A stretch of DNA of 64,000 bases. It comes from Komagataella phaffii GS115 (taxonomy: Eukaryota > Ascomycota > Pichiomycetes > Pichiales > Pichiaceae). The stretch lies in contig NC_012964.1 in the NCBI RefSeq assembly GCF_000027005.1, positions 434,001 through 498,000 of the forward strand. Reading direction: 5' to 3'. Under the pieces are notes generated by a model. The model was not told the DNA's origin, searched no databases, and worked only from the letters and a program-made list of their open reading frames with translations. This document shows, piece after piece, positions 37,933 through 46,497 of this stretch. Made by a program: the position numbers and the translations under genes. Numbering within the stretch: the stretch's first letter is position 1; every line of letters starts with the position of its first letter.

Positions 37933-38112
37933 CTAATGTTCCCATGGGTGTTTTAAACCAAACCACACTGGATAATCTTGCTTTGCCCTGTAGAAGATCC
38001 AAAACCACATAAGACCACCCAGGAACTTTGATGTAATGACATATCCTGGATGCACTTTGGGCTTGGGTACAATAGCTCCCCTTACGTATTTGAAAGCATG
38101 GTGTGCTGACAT
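37933..38112 (-). CDS. Small accessory subunit of mitochondrial complex I (NDUFB2/AGGG-like)
   Basis: A 59-codon single-exon gene. It starts MSAHHAFKYVRG and contains VHPGY, then the membrane segment FLGGLMWFWIFYRAKQD, ending LKHPWEH. The GLMWFWI core and the preceding aromatic-basic region match NDUFB2-type single-span subunits of NADH:ubiquinone oxidoreductase, and the HPWEH end fits fungal and plant versions. The ATG at 38112 is in good context (CCAAC before it). A TATATA lies about 90 bases upstream, in the short gap behind NAT4. Its presence implies a complex I-containing yeast. It is too short for a 60-residue cut-off. Confidence 0.8.
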   Translation of the reverse strand: MSAHHAFKYVRGAIVPKPKVHPGYVITSKFLGGLMWFWIFYRAKQDYPVWFGLKHPWEH

Positions 38113-38241
38113 GTTGGTTGTAAATTAGTGTAGTTTGGATATCTGAAGATGTGATTAGCTCGAAAACTGATTGGATAAAGTGTATTAGCTGGTGCACTAT
38201 ATAGTCTATGTGGGAGAATTTTCAAAACACGACATCCAACA

Positions 38242-38952
38242 TCATTCACCTGCTCTCACTAGCCATCGGATCAAGATGTAGTATTGGGGTTTCCGTGTCA
38301 GGTTCCTCAGTTGCCTGTCTTGAGGTGAGTGATCAGCTATTTTGTAGCCCTGTTTCTTGTACCAAGAAAGAGCTCTAGTATTATCTGAGAATACCGTTAA
38401 GGAGGTGGCTACTAAGGAAATTGAACTCTTCCAATCCCTGACAATCCTTTCACCAACTGTATGAAATAAAGTCAGAAGCTGAGAGCCAAGTTGCAAGTTA
38501 CGAAATTGCTCAGCCACATGTATCTCGTACAAGTACAATACAGGTAGACTATTGTCTAGATCATGCATGAAAGAGACAAATCCCCTCAATTCACCTAAAG
38601 CCTCATCCTCCACAGCTAGGTAGATCAACCCTGACTCTGTGGCCTCTTCCACTTTATGCTCCAGCCAATGCGGTCCATTGACTTTTATATAAAGCTCGCC
38701 TAGTCCACGGTCAATCAGCCTAATTGCCTTCGCAATAGAAGGGGCATTTTCCCTCCGGGGAGTGAAAATCTTGAACCTTGACGCATTGATAATAGAAGTC
38801 GAGGGAGCACCAGCAGCCTTAGCCATATTATCGATTAAATCCGGTAGAATCTCATTTGCAATTAGGTCCCGTTTAGCTATGATGTCCGGTTGCGGTTCTA
38901 CATCACGACTTTCAAGTGAACTTGTAATCCACTTCTCAAGGTCGTCCTGCAT
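38242..38952 (-). CDS. NAT4: Nat4, N-alpha-acetyltransferase D (histones H4 and H2A)
   Basis: A 236-residue GNAT-fold enzyme. Nat4 acetylates the N-terminal serine of histones H4 and H2A. Motifs: LYLYEIHVAEQFRNLQLGSQ (beta4 and acetyl-CoA loop, with R-x5-G rather than the strict QxxGxG), LTVFSDNTRALSWYKKQGY typical of NatD, and a substrate-side segment with GLIYLAVE. An N-terminal helix rich in acidic residues precedes the fold. Slightly shorter than the yeast enzyme (285 aa). Confidence 0.85.
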   Translation of the reverse strand: MQDDLEKWITSSLESRDVEPQPDIIAKRDLIANEILPDLIDNMAKAAGAPSTSIINASRFKIFTPRRENAPSIAKAIRLIDRGLGELYIKVNGPHWLEHKVEEATESGLIYLAVEDEALGELRGFVSFMHDLDNSLPVLYLYEIHVAEQFRNLQLGSQLLTLFHTVGERIVRDWKSSISLVATSLTVFSDNTRALSWYKKQGYKIADHSPQDRQLRNLTRKPQYYILIRWLVRAGE

Positions 38953-39173
38953 GGGTTAAGAATAAAAGATTAGCAACGAAAAAACGTAACTGGATACTCT
39001 GACCAGAAACAATTTTTCGTTTGCACGATAGCTCATATATAAGTGAAAAGGGCATTATTTGATTGGGTGTGAACTCCCGCTATCTAACATTACACAGAAC
39101 GGAGAAGGATAACAATGGGAATTTTCAGTACTCTTGAAGAATTAACGAATAAGACTTGGGGTCGCCTTGGAAG

Positions 39174-40193
39174 TTATTGCTCCTTCTCGTCAGAACCTTG
39201 CTTGTTTACTTTCTTATGTAATCGGTAGTGGCGTACCATATTGCTTCTGACAGAGAAGCGACGGTCACAATTAGGCCAACGGCATTGGAACGGTTTTTCA
39301 CCAGTATGTGTGTAGATGTGGGTCTGTAAGGATGAAGGCCTCCTAAACTTTTTTTTGCAATGCGGACATTGGTTACCGATTCTTTCTTCAATTCGTAAGC
39401 TGGGTGTTTGACTGTGCGTTCTTGTGGAAGAAGGGACCGTTTTTTGTCCTTCTAACCCCAAATCATCAAACGCCACTGGATTTGGTAGGTTTTTCATTAC
39501 CTCATCGAAAGGAGGAGGGTTGACGAGGTTGACGATTGACGAGGGAAACTGTTGAGTCGGAAGACCCTCTGGATAATACCCAAACAGTTGAGGATTATAC
39601 GGCTGATCTTGACCAAACCCCTGAGGTCTAGAGTCAGGCCCCGACACAGGAGGGGCCATTCGAACCTCCTGAACGGGTACCATCGGTATGCCTTCTGAAC
39701 TGTTGAAGACATTTCTTGAGTTTGCTATTTGAAATCTGTGTTGCTGGTCTATTGCTGTGCAATTTGAGCTGCTTTGTCCGCTTGAGCTCGTGGGCTCTGC
39801 ATCTTCTTGTGACGACGATACAAACTGACGACTCACTGGAGGATGCAAATAGAGGAGGCTGGCAGGTGAGTAGGGTCTATTTGAGGGTTGCAAGTCCATA
39901 TACTCTGAACTTTGTGGCACATGCGACACTTGGTTGGGGTCATTTTGGTTTCCTGTATACAAATATGAATTTGCCTGAGAATCGAGTGACTGTGCGAACG
40001 AATCTAGAAGCTGGGGCTGGTTGATGCAAGGTAGTTGTGGTTGTTGAGATGTTTGTATATGAGATTGCGATTGCCTTTGAACTTTTCTGGAAGCTTGTCT
40101 TGGTCGTTGGTCTACATTGCCATCCTCGTGTGATGGCTGTTCTTGCGCAGGTGTCTTAGACATATCAAAGTTCTGATACCAACCCTGAGACAT
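39174..40193 (-). CDS. C2H2 zinc-finger transcription factor (Cmr3-like fingers)
   Basis: A 339-residue regulator with two C2H2 fingers at the C-terminus (about 278-330): CPHC...SLQTHIYTH and CRWPNC...NMVRHYRLH, joined by TGEKPFQ. The second finger has the C-x4-C spacing and the FSVRSNMVRH core seen in fungal factors such as Cmr3 (YPR013C). The rest is Gln/Pro/Ser-rich without other domains. It is on the same strand as NAT4. In S. cerevisiae NAT4 neighbours another two-finger factor, MOT3, so this gene is the alternative Mot3 candidate. Confidence 0.75.
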   Translation of the reverse strand: MSQGWYQNFDMSKTPAQEQPSHEDGNVDQRPRQASRKVQRQSQSHIQTSQQPQLPCINQPQLLDSFAQSLDSQANSYLYTGNQNDPNQVSHVPQSSEYMDLQPSNRPYSPASLLYLHPPVSRQFVSSSQEDAEPTSSSGQSSSNCTAIDQQHRFQIANSRNVFNSSEGIPMVPVQEVRMAPPVSGPDSRPQGFGQDQPYNPQLFGYYPEGLPTQQFPSSIVNLVNPPPFDEVMKNLPNPVAFDDLGLEGQKTVPSSTRTHSQTPSLRIEERIGNQCPHCKKKFRRPSSLQTHIYTHTGEKPFQCRWPNCDRRFSVRSNMVRHYRLHKKVNKQGSDEKEQ

Positions 40194-40294
40194 AAAGGCG
40201 ATCCAATATCACGTTTTACGTCAAAGTTGTTAATGTAACGTTGCTTTGACAATGCACTTTTTATTTTGAATAGCAGATACAAAGTTTAGATTTA

Positions 40295-40480
40295 TTATGG
40301 TTTACATGAAAAAACTAGGTTATCCGACAGGCGTCTATTGGTAACAATCCAAAGCCATGCCTTACCCAGGGGAATTGTTGTAGATCGCTGCAGATGCTGT
40401 GCATTGAATAAGAAAGATCGGCAAGTCAGAGTACACGCCCTACTAAGTTCAGTAAAAGAGCGACTAACAAGACTGCTCAT
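40295..40480 (-). CDS. Possible 61-residue protein with mitochondrial-type N-terminus
   Basis: Starts MSSLVSRSFTELSRA and continues CTLTCRSFLFNAQHLQR, a Ser/Arg/Leu-rich stretch with one acidic residue, resembling a presequence. A tryptophan-containing hydrophobic patch (GKAWLWIV) follows. No family is recognised, and the ATG context has T at -3. It lies 100 bases upstream of the C2H2 gene on the same strand, so it may simply be chance in that promoter. Confidence 0.25.
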   Translation of the reverse strand: MSSLVSRSFTELSRACTLTCRSFLFNAQHLQRSTTIPLGKAWLWIVTNRRLSDNLVFSCKP

Positions 40481-41114
40481 AAATTAAAAAAAAAAGTCCT
40501 TACTTGAGGTAGACATTGATATGTGAATCAATTAGGTTGCTCTGGAAAAAAATGCTCAAAAAAAAACCTTCTGTCCCATACCTCATAATTGTCTAGCTTT
40601 TCGACTTCATGCGGCCGTCCGCACTGGATGTCGCGCAACACAATACGAGAACACTACTGCGTGGAGAAACAACAGCTGTATATGTGCAATTTTTTTAACA
40701 TAACGTGCTTGTTCAGTTTGAGTAGAGTGCATGGTGAAGGAACAAGTCAAACGACTGCTAACAAACTACTGTTGACAGCTGTGCGTGTTGTTCCCTGTAA
40801 AACATCACTTTTTACTCGGAGCCAACCGCATTCCTCCAGAGATCTTCGATTTGTCAGCAGAGAGCTGAAGAGCCGGTCTGCGTCAATTCATGCGTTATCG
40901 CGCCGGGGTTTCCCTTTTTCTTTTCAACTCTACTGTTGCAACATTCCTTATGTCGGCTTCACGTGCACCGACTTATACCAGACAGCTACGACAGGCCTTC
41001 GCGCACTTCCTCATGAAATGGCTTCTTTTTTTTTCCACATTGCGGCCCCAACACCATCACTAGTATACCTTTATCGACTATTGTTTCCTGTTTGTTCTTT
41101 GCCTCCATTTTGAA
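40481..41114 (+). promoter_or_regulatory. Upstream region of the 41.1 kb gene
   Basis: Over 600 bases of pyrimidine-rich sequence with A/T runs. Plus-strand open frames here start with TTG or are under 40 codons (one ATG frame at 40950 could act as an upstream ORF). No family resemblance. Confidence 0.4.
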
Positions 41115-41798
41115 ATGAACGGCGATCAGTTACGCAGCTTCACTTTTGATAATGGCTCGTCCAAACCCGCAAGCATCAACGAAGGTGACCCGTTAGCAGC
41201 CCCAGGCTCCCCCGTCAACTCGGTTGATTCAGACAAAGATCTGATCTTTGAACGAATGGTTCAAGATCCCCTGACTGAGAGTCCAGTATTGCAGTGCCCT
41301 CGTTGTGGTAATCACACTTCAAAGTGTCATCATAATTCAATTTTGAAGTTACCACAACATTTTAATACAGAAAACTTTATCCCTGCTGCTTTGGATTCTA
41401 CCACTTCTTTGATCAACTCCCAGGAGGATATGGACCTAGATCTGAGCACTCCGCCAAGGAGACCTTCAGTGGTTAGTCTATCGCAGGCCTTTCCAAATTC
41501 ATATGACGGCACAGGCCCTGCCTCAAGTGTCAACCTCAATGCAGGGGGGCCTGTTATGCGAACATCACCCTCTTCGCCAGCCCTCTCCCGCAACCAATCC
41601 TTCTGCTCTTACGCTGACATGATTAAGCGTGAAGATCAAGAGGGGAACGTACACCGAAGACCTTCCATCCAACAAACGTTGAGCGGTCGAAAGCTTCCTG
41701 CTTTGCTGCGTCGATCAACGACGGCATCAGTGGGGTCTGATGAACAACTCAGTCTTGATGGGACACTTTCTTTACGTCGCAAGGTCATCCGGTCATGA
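41115..41798 (+). CDS. Unrecognised Ser/Pro-rich protein with a Cys/His cluster
   Basis: A 227-residue protein I do not recognise. Residues about 42-78 are the most ordered: DLIFERMVQDPLTESPVLQC, then CPRC, and CHHN, a possible single zinc site (CxxC plus C and HH). The rest is low in complexity with many phosphorylation-type sites: TPPRRPS, RTSPSSPALSRNQS, RRPS, RRST. The C-terminus is basic (LRRKVIRS). It looks like a regulatory protein controlled by basophilic and proline-directed kinases; this is inference. It is convergent with the Slm-type gene. Confidence 0.6.
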   Translation: MNGDQLRSFTFDNGSSKPASINEGDPLAAPGSPVNSVDSDKDLIFERMVQDPLTESPVLQCPRCGNHTSKCHHNSILKLPQHFNTENFIPAALDSTTSLINSQEDMDLDLSTPPRRPSVVSLSQAFPNSYDGTGPASSVNLNAGGPVMRTSPSSPALSRNQSFCSYADMIKREDQEGNVHRRPSIQQTLSGRKLPALLRRSTTASVGSDEQLSLDGTLSLRRKVIRS

Positions 41799-41855
41799 GC
41801 CTTTGTTACATGTTTCTACATATTTAACAGTTAGTTACTTTTATTTTCACGAACT

Positions 41856-43196
41856 TTAATTAGGACTATCAAGACGAGATTCTTCTTGGGTCTGCATTAA
41901 CCCACTTACCTCGCTAAGGACATTGAACCAGGTCCTCATCTCATCATAGGTAGAGGTCTTGAGGATCAGTGTTGACTTGATTACACTGAATGCCTGAGTT
42001 GCATCTTTCCCTGAGATTTCAATCTTGAACTTGCTATTATCTGGTCCATTAAGGGACTTCAGAGTACATTCAGGTAAATAAAGTACCGTATTAGGTTGCG
42101 TAGAATTCTTAGGAGCGTTGGACTCAAACTCATACAAGTATCTGGTTTTAGTGATGACGTAGTATTCGGAGACGTACTTCTTGTTGACCTTACCTTCCTT
42201 CCTCTGCAGTATGCCTTCCAAAATGGGTTCAGTGGCAGGGTGATGATCATTGGGAAATGACAGGTCGGACAAACCCCGCTTCTTGTTATCAGCACTGATA
42301 TTAGCACCACTTATATCATCATTACCTTCCACGGTAACCAGTCTCTGTTTATTGACCTCAGAAAATTGTTTCCATTCGTACTCAAGATCAATACTGGACA
42401 ATGTCTTACTCAGGGAGTCGAAACTACGAGAGAAAACGGAATCTGCCGCAGTGATACGGTTGGAAACATCAGCAAAGATCAATTGAATAAATTCTAGAGT
42501 TCTTTTTTCCAGGGTCATCAAGGATAGTTCTTCACGTTTCAAAAAATCCATATGATTGTGCTCTTTGGCGATCAATTCAGTGCCATGGAGGGATACGGCT
42601 CTCTTCAACATGTATGGATCGTTCTTGTAGTCCATCTTTCCAGTTCCCGAGGCAGACTCGAACACCTGAGTTGAGTGCTGAAGTTTTGAAATTGAACTAG
42701 ACAAATGCAAGCCCAGTTTCTTCAATTCTTTCCGCTGCTTACTGGCATCTGCCGTCAGATCCTTCTTCTTAGCGGATAAATCAGCCGAGTATTTCTTGAA
42801 CTCAGGAATAATTTGCTCTCTAATCGAAGTCTCTAATCCAGCTATTTTTCCCTGATCTTCACTGGACCTAAACTTGAGTAATTCTATGAACGAGTTGACA
42901 CCAGTGACATTCTTGTTCGGATCTGCCTCAGAGTTGACAGATCCGTAAACAGCTCCTGCAATATTGGAGCTGGGGCTCACTTCAAATTGAGGTAAAGTGT
43001 CAGTGGAAAAATGCTTCACAAGCTTGCCGTAATCCTTAGCAGTACTACTGAGAATGCTGTCGTAACGGGCAAAGAAGTTCTCAAAAAAGGCCAATGCCAA
43101 AATCCACTTGTCATATCTGGCAATAAGCAGATCTGATGAGTCCAGATAAACGTTGTCTAACAGGCTACTACTGGTTTCGTTTGCATTGTCAGACAT
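41856..43196 (-). CDS. SLM1: Slm1/Slm2-type F-BAR and PH-domain protein (TORC2 effector)
   Basis: A 446-residue protein with a helical F-BAR-like region (about 25-275) and a PH domain (about 320-430: GILQRKEGKVNKKYVSEYYV, YLPECTLKSL, MRTWFNVLSE). Slm1/Slm2 bind PI(4,5)P2 at eisosomes and bring Ypk kinases to TORC2. It is much shorter than the S. cerevisiae pair (650-690 aa), lacking their long N-terminal extension. I see no PxIxIT-type calcineurin site in the short C-terminal tail. One gene stands for both paralogs, as expected for a yeast outside the whole-genome duplication. Confidence 0.87.
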   Translation of the reverse strand: MSDNANETSSSLLDNVYLDSSDLLIARYDKWILALAFFENFFARYDSILSSTAKDYGKLVKHFSTDTLPQFEVSPSSNIAGAVYGSVNSEADPNKNVTGVNSFIELLKFRSSEDQGKIAGLETSIREQIIPEFKKYSADLSAKKKDLTADASKQRKELKKLGLHLSSSISKLQHSTQVFESASGTGKMDYKNDPYMLKRAVSLHGTELIAKEHNHMDFLKREELSLMTLEKRTLEFIQLIFADVSNRITAADSVFSRSFDSLSKTLSSIDLEYEWKQFSEVNKQRLVTVEGNDDISGANISADNKKRGLSDLSFPNDHHPATEPILEGILQRKEGKVNKKYVSEYYVITKTRYLYEFESNAPKNSTQPNTVLYLPECTLKSLNGPDNSKFKIEISGKDATQAFSVIKSTLILKTSTYDEMRTWFNVLSEVSGLMQTQEESRLDSPN

Positions 43197-43348
43197 TGGA
43201 GGTTGTTTTGAGGAACTAAATTGCTAAGGCGAATCAGAATGAGGCAACAAAAATACTGTCTTGCTGTCAAACGAGTGCGCGAGATGGTTGCCAATCAAAT
43301 GTTCTCTCTGAAATTTTGGAATTCAGATATGCAGAACTACCTAAATAA

Positions 43349-45547
43349 CTAAGATAGCTTGAGCTCCTGGATTGCATCATCCAATTGCAAGACGCCGTCA
43401 ATGCTTACACCGGGAGTGTCTCCTATCCCATAGAGAACTCCTGGAGTAACCATGGAAGGACTGCTGTTTAATGGTGTTTCTCTTTCTCTGGTATGTGCAC
43501 CTGCTGGGTGAGTTGGTGGAGTGAGATCTTCGCCCGTCATAGGCCCTTCAGGCTTACGCGCTTGGTCGTAGGTGGGAGGTGAAAGCGCAGAGACGTTTTC
43601 GTACGTTGGCGGCACTTCGTCGTCCCAAGAAACGCCCAATCCGGATCTTTCAGTGAGTAGTACCTTGAATTGCATTCTTAGCACACGAGCTACTCCAGTA
43701 GCTATGCCCACCACTGAATCATTATCTTGCTCAGACGTAACTTCAGAGACTGGTAGCTCCGAATTGTTAGATAATTGAAAACGTAATTCATCTGTATCAT
43801 CGGCTGGCTCGCTAGAATGAGTCTGCTCAAAAGCATTTCCTCCACCATTGACACCTCCAAATCTCACAGAAGGGCTCTTTGCTTGAGAATTTGAACCTCT
43901 ATGAGTATGTGTAACTCCCTTTCGTTGAATTAGTTCTTCAGCGACAACAATTTCCACCACCAGCAAATGGCTAACAAAAACTCCTAGCTCCTTCTCTGAG
44001 AGATCACAGGAACAGTTGGCCATAGAACTCACGAAAAGATCGTCGTGGTTGAACATCGGCTGATTACAATTTTGACTCGTAACTGAGCTCAGATTTGACA
44101 ATGACGAGTCTAAAGCTATGCTGCTCAGGTTCATTATGTTTATGTCAGCAACCAACTCAACCACTCCTTTTCCTGAGAAATCGGATTTCCATCCACTTTT
44201 TATCTCTCCCTGAGATATCGTACGGATCTCTTCCAAAAATAAAACTGGCTTGTTTGAACCTCTTTCGTCATTGAAATGATCTATAGGAATGTTACTGTTC
44301 TCTGTGTTTGAAGAATTTGTATTATTGTTGTGATTCTCGGAGTTTGAATTGGCAGCACTACCACCGTATCGAGATTCGTACTCTCTTGCTTGTTCCTGAG
44401 CCAAGGCTTCCTGGGTTAGTGCAACATGATCTATTCCACCAGCGGCGGGAGTTATTGCAACTTCTTCTTCCGTGGTAACGGTCCGAACGGGATTGATTGG
44501 GCCATTAGTGTTTATATCATGTCCTGAGGCCGTTCCAACAGAAAGATGCGTGAAAGTCTGCCCCCCAGTGTTGTGAGGCCGCTTAAATCTATGATGTTGT
44601 TTGTTTGCATAATCTTGTAGTACTTTTAGTTTTGTTTCATGCTTTTCACAGGAAACTGCTCGCACTTTGATGTGTTCTTCCATACGCCATACCAACTTCC
44701 GCATCCTCCAACGACGATACTTTGTGCATACGTTATCCAATCGAAGCTCAATAGGAAAAGTAGACTTGGGATACACCACATTGGGAAGCACAGCCGTTGC
44801 AGTGACATCCGTTGGGGGGAACACTCGAAGAGAATTCCTATCAGGACCTCGCAAGATGGAGCGTTTTATTATGATTGGCAGTTTAATCCTCAAGTACTCG
44901 GGCTTTTTGCGGGCATTCAAATATTCTGCATCAGCTACCAGCTCATACTTAATAACTGTGTTAGTGTTTCCAAGAAGCGTTGTAGCTGGAAGAGCACCAG
45001 GGAGCAGATGAGAAAAGGGGTACGCGTGTACGGCACCTTTAGCAAACGATGTGGGCTGAGCTAAAATGTCCCATCTTGCCAATTCTAGTTTCTTTTGCTT
45101 ACAATCTGGACAATTCTGTAACGTGTTTGAAGGCGGGGCCAAAGGTTTCCCGTAGGTAATCGTCTGCACGAATGACAAAGTGACGTTGACGATCTCAATA
45201 GAGTCAAGTTTAGAGTAGTCCTGAGACATTGTCAACGAAGTTGTTGGAGTTAAGACGTTCAGAGAACTGGTGGATCTTACAGGAGTCAAAATTCCCGGAC
45301 TATTAGAGCCTGACATGGTGGGGGATGCGATCTGGGTGTATGATAACACATCCAAACTTAGGAGACCCGACAGTATGGAGCCAGTGCTCTCATGAGGCTG
45401 GCCATACAAGACAACAGGAGGTGATTCCAACGATATGCTCAGTTTAACTGGAGAAGAGTGCAAGTTTGTATTGCTTGGTGAGGGCCCTCCTAACCCTGAA
45501 GCATTCTTGTCGTCCTTTCGAACCAATCTTGAACCAAATATTGCCAT
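43349..45547 (-). CDS. LDB19: Ldb19/Art1, arrestin-related Rsp5 adaptor
   Basis: A 732-residue alpha-arrestin that directs the Rsp5 ubiquitin ligase to plasma-membrane transporters. The start (MAIFGSRL) and the block LSISLESPPVVLYGQPHEST are typical of Ldb19, as is the cysteine pair in LQNCPDCKQKKLELARWD. The arrestin fold spans about 40-480 with long inserts. Two PPxY motifs near residues 647 and 657 (PPTYENV and PPTYDQA) are the Rsp5-binding sites. The ATG at 45547 is preferred to an upstream TTG. Confidence 0.92.
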   Translation of the reverse strand: MAIFGSRLVRKDDKNASGLGGPSPSNTNLHSSPVKLSISLESPPVVLYGQPHESTGSILSGLLSLDVLSYTQIASPTMSGSNSPGILTPVRSTSSLNVLTPTTSLTMSQDYSKLDSIEIVNVTLSFVQTITYGKPLAPPSNTLQNCPDCKQKKLELARWDILAQPTSFAKGAVHAYPFSHLLPGALPATTLLGNTNTVIKYELVADAEYLNARKKPEYLRIKLPIIIKRSILRGPDRNSLRVFPPTDVTATAVLPNVVYPKSTFPIELRLDNVCTKYRRWRMRKLVWRMEEHIKVRAVSCEKHETKLKVLQDYANKQHHRFKRPHNTGGQTFTHLSVGTASGHDINTNGPINPVRTVTTEEEVAITPAAGGIDHVALTQEALAQEQAREYESRYGGSAANSNSENHNNNTNSSNTENSNIPIDHFNDERGSNKPVLFLEEIRTISQGEIKSGWKSDFSGKGVVELVADINIMNLSSIALDSSLSNLSSVTSQNCNQPMFNHDDLFVSSMANCSCDLSEKELGVFVSHLLVVEIVVAEELIQRKGVTHTHRGSNSQAKSPSVRFGGVNGGGNAFEQTHSSEPADDTDELRFQLSNNSELPVSEVTSEQDNDSVVGIATGVARVLRMQFKVLLTERSGLGVSWDDEVPPTYENVSALSPPTYDQARKPEGPMTGEDLTPPTHPAGAHTRERETPLNSSPSMVTPGVLYGIGDTPGVSIDGVLQLDDAIQELKLS

Positions 45548-46497
45548 GTTTGGGAGTAAAACTGGGATCAAAGAAGGTAAAGAATTTAATGGGGGAAATT
45601 CTAATGGTACTTTGTACTAGCTGCAAATATCGATTGATGAGTTGTTCTGAGTTTCCCTGGATAAAATCGAAGATGTCGAATATTTATATGTATGCTGGTA
45701 TGTGTTAGAGTACGGCTATCCCGCAATTCGTGGTTTTTTTTTTTCTTTTGATAGCTGCCCTGGCTCGGCGGCCCGAATGGTTCTTAGGATCTAGGATGCT
45801 GGTTGTTCTCTCCCCGCCAAGGCGAGCGATTCGGTGTTCCATGGCTTTCAAATGATAAGGCGAACAATCGGAGAAAGCCACGCTATTGCTAGTGCACAAG
45901 AGGAGACCGACTGATAATTCTCTACCCACTTGAATGGCATGGGTGGTGGATTAATGTGAGGTGATTATTTGAATGAGTTATATTTTTTACTATATAGTTG
46001 CTTTTTATAGATGTGCCACATATACTTATGAAAGTCGAGAGTTTGATCCGCATTTTCCAAAGCTTAACATTTTGAGAACACGATTGATTGGCAGTTTGGT
46101 TCTAATTTCAAGATAATAATATGCCCGGGTCGAAATTAAATATCTAATTACAAACAGGCCCTTTAAACATCACCCGTATTTTGGTTTTGTAAAAGAATGT
46201 CAGGTGCAAAATAAAGAGCTATAACTTATTTAGAAGTACAAAAGTACCTAACCTTGCAAACCCTGGTCTATATACTAACTACTATATACTAACTAGTCCC
46301 ACTTTAACCTTTCAATCGTTCAAATATTATCCATCCCCAGTATCATCCTGAATGAAATTTCACCCGTGGCATGCATGGCACAAAAACGTCGTGCTCCACC
46401 CAATACTCATCTCATGTTCCCCCGTCAAATTTCCCTTTAACGTGTTCTTTCTTCAAACACGGATTCAAGTCCTTTCGATTCTTATTTTTTATCTTCG
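45548..46497. promoter_or_regulatory. Long divergent intergenic region LDB19/PMT2
   Basis: About 950 bases without a convincing gene. It has a T-run near 45733, AT-rich stretches at 45960-46020, and a perfect two-copy 14-bp repeat at 46268-46295. Short plus-strand frames with a GTATGT word near 45699 could be a leader exon, but no matching coding acceptor is found. The PMT2 leader is pyrimidine-rich. Confidence 0.45.
46268..46295 (+). repeat. Perfect tandem repeat, 2 x 14 bp
   Basis: Unit CTATATACTAACTA occurs twice without a mismatch, about 200 bases before the PMT2 ATG. Each copy contains TATATA and the branch-point word TACTAAC. No suitable donor upstream was found. Confidence 0.8.

Noticed and set aside
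39115..39228. A 37-codon plus-strand ORF with a TATA box and a myristoylation-like MGIFST start
   Set aside because: Its second half is antisense to the zinc-finger coding end, no family is recognised, and the TATA may serve NAT4 on the other strand.
40589..41113. A 174-codon frame before the 41.1 kb gene
   Set aside because: Starts with TTG, is composed of CT-rich leader sequence, and resembles no known protein.
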